This document shows positions 1 through 5,994 of a DNA stretch of 10,075 nt, in pieces (within the stretch, counting starts at the first letter, position 1; each line of letters opens with the position of its first letter). This DNA comes from an uncultured Campylobacter sp. (GTDB taxonomy: Bacteria; Campylobacterota; Campylobacteria; Campylobacterales; Campylobacteraceae). Under the pieces are notes generated by a model that did no database searches, was not told where the DNA came from, and worked only from the letters and a program-made list of their open reading frames with translations. A program made the position numbers and the translations under genes. The stretch covers positions 1 through 10,075 of the forward strand of contig NZ_CALEDC010000398.1 in NCBI RefSeq assembly GCF_937949835.1, read 5' to 3'.

Positions 1-93
1 AGTTTTTGCTTCCCAATCTGCGTTTTTAAAATTTGATTAAAATTTTACGTCGCCGCACATATCCTTTGCCCGTCTCTTTTCGATATACAGCGC
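1..93. other. Short non-coding edge downstream of ybeY
   Basis: This is the window edge beyond the ybeY stop codon. I see no open reading frame of useful length on either strand. The minus strand has an ATG at about position 60, but it runs into a stop within a few codons. The stretch contains AT-rich words such as AAAATTTGATTAAAATTTTA but no clear GC stem followed by a T-run, so no terminator is called. Confidence 0.5.
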
Positions 94-723
94 CTACTCC
101 TCGCTTCCCTCCGTTCGCACGATCAGGCTTTTTGGAAGGCGGAATTTCTCGATGATCTCGCACTCCTTGGCGCGCATCTGTCCGTCGTCGCTTTCGTGAT
201 CGTAACCTAGCACGTGCAGCATGCCGTGCGTAAAAAGCAGCGCCGTCTCGTCATCCCTGCCGTGCCCCAGCTGCGCGGCTTTCAGCTCTACGAGGTCTAA
301 ATTTATCACGACCGAGCCGAGTAGCATGGGGGCGAAATTCCCGCCGTCAAAATTTTCATTTTTTAAATTTTCATCGCCAGGACTTTCGCCCTCGGAATTT
401 TCAGAATTTATAGTATTGGAATTTTCACTCGCAGAATTCACGGTGCCTGTATTTTCACTAGCAGAATTTGCAGCGTTTAGAATTTTGCCGCCGCTGTTTT
501 CATGCGCGGAATTCTCCTCGCTCAAACCCTCGCTGAAGCCCGCAAACGCCGCAGGATCGAGCGGGAAGCTCAGCACGTCGGTCGTCTTATCTATGCCGCG
601 CGTTTGCGCGTTTAGCTGCCGCATCTCCTCGCCGCGCACGAAAATTAGCTCGACGCTCCCGCCGCCCAGCTCCGCCGCGATAGCGTCCAAAATTTCGGGA
701 TAGGGCTGCTCGCAAAGTATCAT
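94..723 (-). CDS. ybeY: YbeY endoribonuclease (rRNA maturation factor) with a low-complexity insertion
   Basis: Predicted single-strand-specific zinc endoribonuclease that acts in the cytoplasm in 16S rRNA 3'-end maturation and late 30S quality control. The zinc motif is clear: [11 protein letters not shown] with His166, His170 and His176. The family motif TDVLSFP (about residues 48-54) and the LGSVVI strand (about 135-140, usually LGDIVI) flank it. The protein has 209 residues against roughly 135-155 for the family. The excess is a Ser/Asn/Glu-rich stretch at about residues 63-131, between TDVLSFP and LGSVVI, which removes no conserved motif. The ATG at 723 is supported by a GAGGGG ribosome site 5 nt upstream (729-734). 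It is divergent from queC and separated by only 54 bp. The family call is firm; whether the insertion alters activity is unknown. Confidence 0.95.
   Translation of the reverse strand: MILCEQPYPEILDAIAAELGGGSVELIFVRGEEMRQLNAQTRGIDKTTDVLSFPLDPAAFAGFSEGLSEENSAHENSGGKILNAANSASENTGTVNSASENSNTINSENSEGESPGDENLKNENFDGGNFAPMLLGSVVINLDLVELKAAQLGHGRDDETALLFTHGMLHVLGYDHESDDGQMRAKECEIIEKFRLPKSLIVRTEGSEE
313..535 (-). repeat. Low-complexity repeat insertion inside ybeY
   Basis: This segment encodes about residues 63-131 of YbeY and is rich in Asn, Ser, Glu and Gly. At the DNA level an 18-base word, ATTTTCACTCGCAGAATT on the plus strand (421-438), recurs with one mismatch at 451-468, giving a 30-nt period. 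In protein this reads [10 protein letters not shown] followed by [10 protein letters not shown]. Further degenerate copies continue on both sides as [17 protein letters not shown] and HENSGG. All copies stay in frame. The words AATTCT and GAAAATT, and the residues AANS and NSA-x-E, also occur in the insertion in neighbouring queC. Boundaries are approximate. Confidence 0.75.
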
Positions 724-728
724 TTTTA

Positions 729-734
729 CCCCTC
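729..734 (-). promoter_or_regulatory. Ribosome binding site of ybeY
   Basis: The minus strand reads GAGGGG followed by 5 nt and then the ATG at 723. This is a strong anti-Shine-Dalgarno match and fixes the ybeY start. Confidence 0.6.
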
Positions 735-750
735 TTTTATAAAATTTTCG

Positions 751-756
751 TATAAT
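751..756 (+). promoter_or_regulatory. Predicted -10 box of queC
   Basis: A perfect TATAAT follows a T-rich stretch, as in Campylobacter sigma-70 promoters, which often lack a -35 box. It predicts transcription starting near 763 and a leader of only about 15 nt holding the AAAGGA ribosome site (767-772). That leaves no room for a preQ1 riboswitch. The opposite strand here reads TTATAC, which could serve as the -10 of the divergent ybeY, so the two promoters may overlap. Confidence 0.55.
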
Positions 757-777
757 TTTAGCAAAAAAAGGACGAAA

Positions 778-1953
778 ATGAGAGCTTTATGCGTGATCAG
801 CGGCGGCATGGACAGCGCGACCTGCGCCTATATCGCGAAGCGCGAAGGTTACGAGATCGTGGCGCTGCATTTTGATTATAATCAGCGCACGATGGGCAAG
901 GAGCGCGAGTGCTTCGGTAAAATTTGCGACGATTTGGGGGTCGCAAAGAGGTTCGTTTTAGACGCTCGCTTCATCGCGCAAATCGGCGGCAGCGCCCTTA
1001 CGGACGGCGCCTTGCCGATCAGAAAGGGCGCGGCGGAGCTTTGCGGCGCGGCAAATTCTACCGACGCCGAGCTTGATAGTGTGGCAAATTCCAAGAATGC
1101 TGAGCTTAGTAGGCAAAATTTTATCGAGACAAATTCTGCCGCCGAATTAGATGGGCAAAATTCTATCGTGGCGAATTCTATTAATGCCGAGATTGGCGGG
1201 CAAAATTTTGCTGCGTCAAATTTCATGACGAGCTCTGCGGGCGCTACGCTCGGCGTATATTCGGCGCGAAGCGGTTGCGCGCAGAGTAGTGAAATTTTAG
1301 TGCAAGACGGTGAAATTTCACTAGGGGGCGATGAGCCTTCGCCGCAAGGCGGTAAAATTTTAGCCCGCGACGACAAAATTTTATCGCAGGGCAGCAAAAT
1401 TCTGGTTCAGGAAGGTGAAATTTCACTTCAAAGCGGAGCCGAGTCGCAGCAGGGCGATAAAATTTCATCAAAGCGCGCAGAGGGTGAAATTTCATCGCAA
1501 AACCAAAGCGATAAAATTACACCGCCAAGCGGCGAGAGCGTGTTTTCGGATCTGCCGAGCACCTACGTGCCGTTTCGCAACGGCGTGTTTTTGAGCATCG
1601 CCGCCGCGCTCGCCGAGAAGGAGCGCTGCGACGCGATTTTCATCGGCGTGGTGCAGGAGGATAGCAGCGGCTACCCCGATTGCAGCGCGGGCTTCATCGG
1701 CGCGTTTGAGCGAGCGCTCGATCTGGGCACGAGCCGCGACTTTCATCCGCGCATCAAAACCCCGCTCGTGCACCTTAGCAAGGCGCAGATCGTCTCGCTG
1801 GCGCTTGAGATCGGCGTGCCGCTGGAGCTTACGTGGAGCTGCTACGAGCGCGAGGACGCTGCGTGCGGGCTTTGCGACAGCTGCCTGCTGCGGCTTAAAG
1901 GCTTTGCGGGCGCCGGCGCAAAAGATAAAATCCCCTACGCGATAAAAATTTAG
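778..1953 (+). CDS. queC: QueC, 7-cyano-7-deazaguanine (preQ0) synthase with a large repeat insertion
   Basis: Predicted to convert 7-carboxy-7-deazaguanine to preQ0 using ATP and ammonia in cytoplasmic queuosine biosynthesis. The N-terminal PP-loop is SGGMDS (residues 8-13). STYVPFRN (261-268) and EDSSGYPDC (294-302) are typical family motifs. The C-terminal zinc site is Cys355, Cys363, Cys366 and Cys369. With 391 residues it is far longer than the usual 220-240. The surplus is one block of about 175 residues (about 82-257) between the ALTDGALPI segment and STYVPFRN, where E. coli QueC has only a short loop. Every catalytic motif is retained and the frame stays open, so the gene is probably functional. 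ATG at 778 follows AAAGGA by 5 nt. No other queuosine gene is in the window. Confidence 0.95.
   Translation: MRALCVISGGMDSATCAYIAKREGYEIVALHFDYNQRTMGKERECFGKICDDLGVAKRFVLDARFIAQIGGSALTDGALPIRKGAAELCGAANSTDAELDSVANSKNAELSRQNFIETNSAAELDGQNSIVANSINAEIGGQNFAASNFMTSSAGATLGVYSARSGCAQSSEILVQDGEISLGGDEPSPQGGKILARDDKILSQGSKILVQEGEISLQSGAESQQGDKISSKRAEGEISSQNQSDKITPPSGESVFSDLPSTYVPFRNGVFLSIAAALAEKERCDAIFIGVVQEDSSGYPDCSAGFIGAFERALDLGTSRDFHPRIKTPLVHLSKAQIVSLALEIGVPLELTWSCYEREDAACGLCDSCLLRLKGFAGAGAKDKIPYAIKI
1051..1224 (+). repeat. Degenerate 45-nt in-frame repeat in queC (block A)
   Basis: Four imperfect tandem units lie at 1051-1083 (33 nt), 1084-1128 (45 nt), 1129-1170 (42 nt) and 1171-1215 (45 nt), followed by a partial copy. 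Each begins with CAAATTC or GAATTC, and all unit lengths are multiples of three. In protein the units read [40 protein letters not shown] and [15 protein letters not shown]. The pattern suggests tandem duplication followed by drift and codon-sized deletions under selection to stay in frame. Confidence 0.8.
1288..1516 (+). repeat. Second in-frame repeat block in queC (block B, KIL/EIS units)
   Basis: The protein alternates short units ending in KIL or EIS. The best pair is [14 protein letters not shown] (residues 171-184) and [14 protein letters not shown] (206-219); related pieces are [28 protein letters not shown] and SDKI. In DNA the perfect palindrome TGAAATTTCA occurs three times, at 1311-1320, 1416-1425 and 1485-1494, and AAAATTTT/AAAATTCT words are spaced among them. 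The unit differs from block A, so the insertion has at least two sequence families. Confidence 0.75.
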
Positions 1954-2240
1954 ACATGCCGCGGCGAAATTTACCGAGCCCGCGTAGCTCGGCGTGTCAT
2001 CGCAGCGCCTGATATGTGCGGGTTTTGAATACGTAGTGCCGCATAGTTTATAGCGGGATTTCAAACATACGGCGGCGGCCTGCACTTTAGCGCGCGCCGA
2101 GCTGCGACTGTAAATTTAAACTGCGCTTTGAAATTTGAAAAATTTTAATGCGAGCGTTGCGCACGGTTCAAAGCGAAAATCAATTATAAATTTAACTCCT
2201 ACGCTATATTATTGGCGCATAGGCGGATATAAACATATCG

Positions 2241-2246
2241 TATAAA
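2241..2246 (+). promoter_or_regulatory. Possible -10 box upstream of the unrecognised gene
   Basis: TATAAA lies 31 nt before the ATG at 2278 and would give a leader of about 25 nt containing the strong ribosome site. A second candidate, TATATT, lies at 2205-2210. Neither has a clear -35 box, and the AT-rich background makes chance matches likely. Confidence 0.3.
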
Positions 2247-2265
2247 TTTGAATTCTAAATTTCTT

Positions 2266-2272
2266 AAGGAGG
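2266..2272 (+). promoter_or_regulatory. Ribosome binding site deciding the start at 2278
   Basis: AAGGAGG is a near-perfect Shine-Dalgarno sequence placed 5 nt before the ATG at 2278. It argues against the in-frame TTG at 2248, which would put this motif inside the coding sequence. Confidence 0.75.
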
Positions 2273-2277
2273 AGAGA

Positions 2278-2760
2278 ATGGCGTTTGTTGCCGAACATAT
2301 TTCGAAAGAGGACTTGAAGAAATATAATGTTATAGACACTGTTAATAAAATTAGGACAAAATTTAGAAAACCTTTATTGAGCGATCAAGATATTAGATGG
2401 TTAAATTGGGTAGTAGATAAACAAAAACAGACCTATCTTATCTTTATCGGTAGCCCTCAATTACCGGATCCACGAGATGGCTATACGGGCGAGGATATTT
2501 GGTTGCTTCATTATAAAGGTAAAAATATCGAGCTTGATATAAGGCGAATTTATGATGAGACAACGAGTAAATATTTCACGGAAAATCCATTTAAAATCAA
2601 ATATAAATTCCAAAGCGTAAATTCTGACATTGGAGATATTTCGACAGATGAGCTTTATGAAATTTTAAATGAAGCCTTGTCTGAGTATGGTAGTGGCGGT
2701 ATTGAAAATAGGGAATATGTTCCAAAAGAACACGAAGTCGTAACTTTTCTGCACGATTAA
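2278..2760 (+). CDS. Hypothetical protein in an AT-rich island, possible immunity-type protein
   Basis: A 160-residue soluble, acidic protein with no signal peptide or membrane segment. I cannot assign a function. It opens with MAFVAEHISKEDLKKYN. The middle has WVVDKQKQTYLIFIG (about 44-58) and WLLHYKGKNIELDI (about 75-88), which look like alternating beta strands, followed by a predicted helix, TDELYEILNEALSEYG (about 123-138). The MAFV-x-E-x-IS-x-ED-x-x-KY opening and the W-to-D-to-YL pattern resemble, from memory, small uncharacterised proteins found near secreted toxins or in genomic islands, but I hold this loosely. No enzyme motif is visible. AT content is clearly higher than in queC or aspS. 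It ends 3 nt from the stop of the convergent antitoxin-like gene. That it is a real gene is well supported by its ribosome site and protein-like composition. Confidence 0.75.
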   Translation: MAFVAEHISKEDLKKYNVIDTVNKIRTKFRKPLLSDQDIRWLNWVVDKQKQTYLIFIGSPQLPDPRDGYTGEDIWLLHYKGKNIELDIRRIYDETTSKYFTENPFKIKYKFQSVNSDIGDISTDELYEILNEALSEYGSGGIENREYVPKEHEVVTFLHD

Positions 2761-2763
2761 AAT

Positions 2764-3069
2764 TCAAAGAATCGATGAGCTGCGTTTAAATACATCTGAT
2801 ATTTCAGTATCAAATTTAATTTTTCTATGCGCTATAAAAACGCCCCACTCTTTTTTATATTCGTTTATTATCTCATCGGATGTTTTTTCTCCCTTATCGA
2901 CCTTGATAAGATCGATTATATCTTGCTCGTTTGCAAACATACCCTCTATCGCGTGGTTACAGATGATAGATCTGTTTTGCTCGTATTGTTCTGCGCTCAG
3001 CTCGTCTTTATATTTTTCAAGTATAGCCAAACTATTTTCTAAACTATAAACTTCCGGATATTTTTGCAT
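2764..3069 (-). CDS. VbhA/FicA-like antitoxin (Fic toxin inhibitor), apparently orphan
   Basis: A 101-residue protein. The core, about residues 31-76, matches the class I Fic antitoxin pattern: an inhibitory helix (NHAIEGM, 38-44), then a spaced acidic helix and DKGEKTSDEIINEYKK (58-73). In characterised class I Fic systems, the Glu of an S/T-x-x-x-E-G/N motif blocks ATP binding in the Fic AMP-transferase. Here the Glu (E42) and Gly (G43) are present, but the S/T position is Asn38. Such antitoxins are normally followed at once by a fic gene with HPFxxGNGR; here the next gene is convergent and has no such motif. About 25 residues after the core (77-101) do not look like the family and could be unrelated sequence acquired at a deletion joint. 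The start at 3069 has only a weak GGATAA upstream. The family call is by motif memory, not search. Confidence 0.65.
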   Translation of the reverse strand: MQKYPEVYSLENSLAILEKYKDELSAEQYEQNRSIICNHAIEGMFANEQDIIDLIKVDKGEKTSDEIINEYKKEWGVFIAHRKIKFDTEISDVFKRSSSIL

Positions 3070-3307
3070 GCTTTATCCATAACAATATAGAAATTTTATC
3101 AGCTACGGCGTCCTATTAAAAAACAAAGCTTAAGCAGGCAGGCGCACTTTTCTGCTACGAATAGCTTGCAAGTAGTTCGCACTTCGCCGCAGCTAAAGCA
3201 GATAACTATTAGATGACGGGAAATTTTACCGCAAGTAGCTCACAAATAAATTTAACAAAACCCTTATCAAGCAAAAAAACGAAGGTAAAAGCCGTCAAAT
3301 AAAACTG
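3070..3307. other. Non-coding stretch between the antitoxin-like gene and rlpA
   Basis: No gene is visible. It should contain the antitoxin promoter: TATATT or GATAAA on the minus strand around 3084-3100 are candidates. It should also contain the end of the rlpA transcript, but no convincing stem with a T-run is seen. A 14-base word, GCAAGTAGTTCGCA (3168-3181), recurs with two mismatches at 3231-3244. This could be debris of an insertion or deletion, or chance. Confidence 0.45.
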
Positions 3308-4063
3308 CTACTCCCTTACGATGAAAGCTCCAGTAAACTTGCCATTATGCGCGAAATCTCTCGCCTCATCCTCGCTCTTAAATCCACTTAAAAAGACGCG
3401 ATAAATCGGCGCGCCATCTATGCTAAATTCTTTGATGATCGCAGGATATCCCGCCGTGCCGTGGTAATCGCGCTGATAAATTTGTGCGCCGCTTCTGTTT
3501 CTAAACGCACCGATTTGCACCATAAAATTTCCGCCGACGATGGTTGCTTTCGGCGAGCCTTTAGCAATAGTGCGCCCATAAAAACCCACTACTTCGAGCT
3601 TTACAGGCGCCGTACCTTTGGCAAATACGCCTACTAAATTAGCAGCTGTTTTGCTAAGATCGATGATGCGACCATCCACGAATGGACCGCGATCGTTGAT
3701 GCGCACGGTTGCAGTAGCTCCAGTGTCGCGATTCGTGACCTTTACCATAGTATTCATTGGATAGGTTTTGTGCGCGGCGGTCATGCCGTTCATATCGTAA
3801 ATTTCGCCGTTTGAGGTGTATTTGCCATGAAAATTCGGCCCATACCAGCTGGCGATGCCGATTTGAGTGTCACCGACGCTTACTTGCTCTGGATAGTAGG
3901 TTTTGCCGTTGATTTTATAAGGGCGCATGGTGGCGGGAGAGTTTTTGCCGATCTTGTCCGCACCGCCCGCAGACGATCTAGAAGGCGGTGCGGTGCGAAA
4001 CGAGCAACCGGCAAAAATCAGCGCAAAAAGCGCACTAAAAAGAGCGATTTTCTGGTACGACAC
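3308..4063 (-). CDS. rlpA: RlpA, septal-ring-type lytic transglycosylase lipoprotein with SPOR domain
   Basis: A 251-residue lipoprotein predicted to sit in the outer membrane facing the periplasm. The signal peptide ends in a lipobox (LIFAGC) with Cys20 as the lipidated residue. The double-psi beta-barrel spans about 66-160 and starts GIASWYGPNFHGK. Glu87, Asp90 and His98 (GEIYD, TAAH) match the residues needed for activity in P. aeruginosa RlpA, and VRINDRGPFVDGRIIDLS follows. A SPOR domain (about 178-250, starting FMVQIGAF) should bind denuded septal glycan. The start is GTG at 4063: an in-frame TAG lies directly upstream and no other start codon is nearby. The ribosome site is weak, so expression may depend on coupling to mltD, whose stop is 13 nt upstream. 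It is last in the tatD-mltD-rlpA operon. Confidence 0.95.
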   Translation of the reverse strand: MSYQKIALFSALFALIFAGCSFRTAPPSRSSAGGADKIGKNSPATMRPYKINGKTYYPEQVSVGDTQIGIASWYGPNFHGKYTSNGEIYDMNGMTAAHKTYPMNTMVKVTNRDTGATATVRINDRGPFVDGRIIDLSKTAANLVGVFAKGTAPVKLEVVGFYGRTIAKGSPKATIVGGNFMVQIGAFRNRSGAQIYQRDYHGTAGYPAIIKEFSIDGAPIYRVFLSGFKSEDEARDFAHNGKFTGAFIVRE

Positions 4064-4076
4064 CTACGATCCGATC

Positions 4077-5075
4077 TTATTTGTTGAATTTTATATTATT
4101 TAGCGCTATTTCGTTTTTGTCTTTAAGGCTAAGCTCGTTCGCCAAACCTGCTAACACCCGTCCTGGCTTACGCTGTTTCAGACGTGGCTCATACGCTTGA
4201 AACGCGCCTTGATTTACGACAAATTCTGCATATTTGCTTTGTGGGATATAAAAGAAGTACTTGCCGTTAAGCGGCGAAATTCCGTTTTTAATATGCGCGT
4301 TGTAATCCTGCATCTGCGACGGCGAAATTCCGATCTGTTTTGCAACTGCGCTTAGCTTTGTGCCCGGAGCTACTGCGATACGCTTTAGCCCCCACGGCTC
4401 GCTTTCAAAAAGCAGAATTTTACGCATATTTTCATTTTGAGCAATGTAAGCGTATTTAATAATGCGCTTGATAAAATTCTTAGTCTCATTAGGAAGTGCA
4501 GGACTTTTTAGCAAGCGATCCAGATCATCGCTGCCAGTAGCTGCAATCGCATTTTTAAGCTTTTGATCGCCACAATTATACGCCATTAGCGCTAAATACC
4601 ACTTGCCAAAATTTTGCTTCAGATGCAAAATATACGAAAACGCAGCATCCGTAGAGGCTGCGGGATCGCGACGCTCATCTACTGCACTATCTACTCTAAG
4701 ACCGAAATTTTTTGCGGTCGCCGGCATCAGCTGCCACATACCACCTGCGCTAGCGCCTGATGTGACCGTATTTTTAAGATGAGATTCTACCATTGCCAAA
4801 TACAATAAGAATTCTGGAGCTTCAATGTTATCGACCTCGGATTTGACCAAGTAGGCATTATGCGACTGCGAGGTCACGATATGCTTAAACTGCTTGCGAT
4901 CGCTTGCATTGATCGCACGGAATATGCCCGCGACTACGTTTTTGCTCGATTCGTTATTTTCGATGCCGAATTGATTTAAAATATAGTCGTGATTTGCGCG
5001 CATCAGACCGGGCTGGCTCGCAAACGCTTCGCCCACTAAAAGTAGGGCTAGCAGTATAAATTTTATGGCTTTCAT
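4077..5075 (-). CDS. mltD: MltD-like membrane-bound/periplasmic lytic transglycosylase with LysM
   Basis: A 332-residue exported enzyme predicted to cleave the glycan strands of peptidoglycan. The N-terminus is a signal peptide (about 1-19, AFA before the cut) without a lipobox Cys, unlike E. coli MltD. The SLT domain covers about 75-215. Its catalytic Glu is Glu97 in AMVESH, followed by SGASAGGMWQLMPATAKNFG and the ALMAYNCGD segment. One LysM-like module (about 232-278, starting IAVAPGTKLSAVAKQIGIS) probably anchors it to glycan. The LysM fold is degenerate but recognisable. It overlaps tatD by 4 nt (ATGA), implying translational coupling, and is followed by rlpA after 13 nt. The symbol is used for the family; one LysM rather than two and the absence of a lipid anchor make it a divergent member. 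Confidence 0.9.
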   Translation of the reverse strand: MKAIKFILLALLLVGEAFASQPGLMRANHDYILNQFGIENNESSKNVVAGIFRAINASDRKQFKHIVTSQSHNAYLVKSEVDNIEAPEFLLYLAMVESHLKNTVTSGASAGGMWQLMPATAKNFGLRVDSAVDERRDPAASTDAAFSYILHLKQNFGKWYLALMAYNCGDQKLKNAIAATGSDDLDRLLKSPALPNETKNFIKRIIKYAYIAQNENMRKILLFESEPWGLKRIAVAPGTKLSAVAKQIGISPSQMQDYNAHIKNGISPLNGKYFFYIPQSKYAEFVVNQGAFQAYEPRLKQRKPGRVLAGLANELSLKDKNEIALNNIKFNK

Positions 5076-5869
5076 ATCTCTCCTTTGATTTTATCGCCAA
5101 AAAGCCTACAGGCGTTTTGAGTCGTTATTGCTTCGACCTCTTCTACGCTTAGGCTTAAAATTTCCGCGACTTTTTCTACCACGAGTCTCGTAAATGCAGG
5201 CTCGTTGCGCTCGCCGCGATGCGGATGCGGGGTTAGATATGGTGCATCCGTCTCGATTAAGAGGCGCTCTTGCGGAATTTGCGGTAAGATCTCAGCTAAG
5301 TTTTTTGCATTTTTGAATGTCAAAACTCCGCCGATACCGAAGTAAAATCCGTATTCGCTAAGACCTAGCAAAAGCTTGCTGGCATTGAAGCAGTGCAAAA
5401 CACCGCCGCATAAATCGCCGGCACGATCTTTTAGAATTCCAAAGCTATCTTCGTTTGCTTCTCGGATATGGACTATAAGTGGTTTTTGAAGTTGTGTTGC
5501 TAGATCGATTTGTGAGATGAAGGCGTCTTTTTGGCGGGAGATTTCTAAGGCTTTGGTTTCCTTGCTCTCTTGCTGCTTAAGTCTGAAGTAATCAAGCCCG
5601 CATTCGCCAACGCCCACGCATTTGGGATCGTCAGCATACCGCTTCAGCACCTCCATATCGAAAGAATCTATCTCGTATGGGTGTACCCCTACGGCAAAAT
5701 ACACATTATCCCGTGCATGCGAAATTTTACATGCCTTATCTAGGTCTGCTACATCGGCACCGGGAATGATGATGCTACGCACGCCTGCAATCGTGGCGCG
5801 CTCAATCACCGCGTCCAAATCGGCGTCGAAACTAGCATCGTCTAAATGGCAATGTGTATCTATAATCAT
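5072..5869 (-). CDS. tatD: TatD family metal-dependent hydrolase (putative DNase)
   Basis: A cytoplasmic TIM-barrel amidohydrolase of 265 residues, the usual length. TatD proteins have been reported as 3'-5' exonucleases involved in DNA repair, but many members lack a proven substrate. Metal ligands are visible: THCH (His6, His8), Glu89 in GVGECGLDY, His134 in LIVHIRE, His159 in LHCF, and Asp208 in ETDAPYL. The TPHPHRG loop is also typical. I chose ATG 5869 because family members start directly with the strand leading to DTHCHLD and because AAGTGAG sits just upstream. A GTG at 5878 would add three residues. It is first of the tatD-mltD-rlpA operon and probably has its own promoter in the gap to recN. 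Its link to envelope enzymes appears to be conserved synteny rather than shared biochemistry. Confidence 0.93.
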   Translation of the reverse strand: MIIDTHCHLDDASFDADLDAVIERATIAGVRSIIIPGADVADLDKACKISHARDNVYFAVGVHPYEIDSFDMEVLKRYADDPKCVGVGECGLDYFRLKQQESKETKALEISRQKDAFISQIDLATQLQKPLIVHIREANEDSFGILKDRAGDLCGGVLHCFNASKLLLGLSEYGFYFGIGGVLTFKNAKNLAEILPQIPQERLLIETDAPYLTPHPHRGERNEPAFTRLVVEKVAEILSLSVEEVEAITTQNACRLFGDKIKGEI

Positions 5870-5949
5870 AAAACTCACTTGATAAAATTTTTCGAAGCGG
5901 ATTTTACGTCGTTTTGCAAAATCACACTTAAATTTAAATTAAACACGGT

Positions 5950-5958
5950 ATTGTAGCA
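5950..5958 (-). promoter_or_regulatory. Predicted extended -10 promoter of the tatD operon
   Basis: On the minus strand TGCTACAAT follows a T-run, which fits the Campylobacter extended -10 (TGnTATAAT with one mismatch). It lies about 80 nt before the tatD start, inside the 125-bp gap after recN. The operon may also be read through from nadK-recN, since no terminator is obvious between them. A short palindrome, TTAAGCTTAA (5978-5987), directly follows the recN stop but lacks a GC stem. Confidence 0.5.
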
Positions 5959-5994
5959 AAAAATTTCAGATTTAAACTTAAGCTTAAAATTCCT

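Larger units (their letters stand above)
1954..2277. other. Non-coding stretch between queC and the unrecognised gene
   Basis: I see no credible gene in these roughly 320 bases. The open frame on the minus strand over part of it is an antisense shadow of queC with no ribosome site. Composition shifts from GC-rich on the left to AT-rich on the right, marking the edge of the accessory island. A 6-bp perfect inverted repeat, CCGAGC/GCTCGG (1974-1979 and 1987-1992, 7-nt loop), follows the queC stop closely. It is not followed by a T-run, so it is only a weak terminator candidate. Confidence 0.5.

Noticed and set aside
221..703. Long open frame on the plus strand across ybeY
   Set aside because: It is the antisense of ybeY, with a Ser/Phe-rich translation caused by the repeat words, no ribosome site and no family resemblance.
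724..777. preQ1 riboswitch upstream of queC
   Set aside because: The gap to ybeY is 54 bp and the predicted leader about 15 nt, too short for a riboswitch aptamer.
1320..1330. Short G-run as a phase-variable tract in queC
   Set aside because: Only about six G in a row; Campylobacter contingency tracts are usually eight or more, and no homopolymer of that length was found in the window.
1051..1516. Possible CRISPR-like array because of regularly spaced repeats
   Set aside because: The repeats are degenerate, in frame with queC, vary in length by codons, and have no unique spacers of constant length.
1974..1992. Rho-independent terminator after queC
   Set aside because: A 6-bp stem exists but there is no T-run after it on either strand.
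882..2085. Long minus-strand open frames across queC and its downstream region
   Set aside because: They are shadows of queC; their composition mirrors the GC-rich codons and repeat block, they lack ribosome sites, and the proteins show no recognisable motif.
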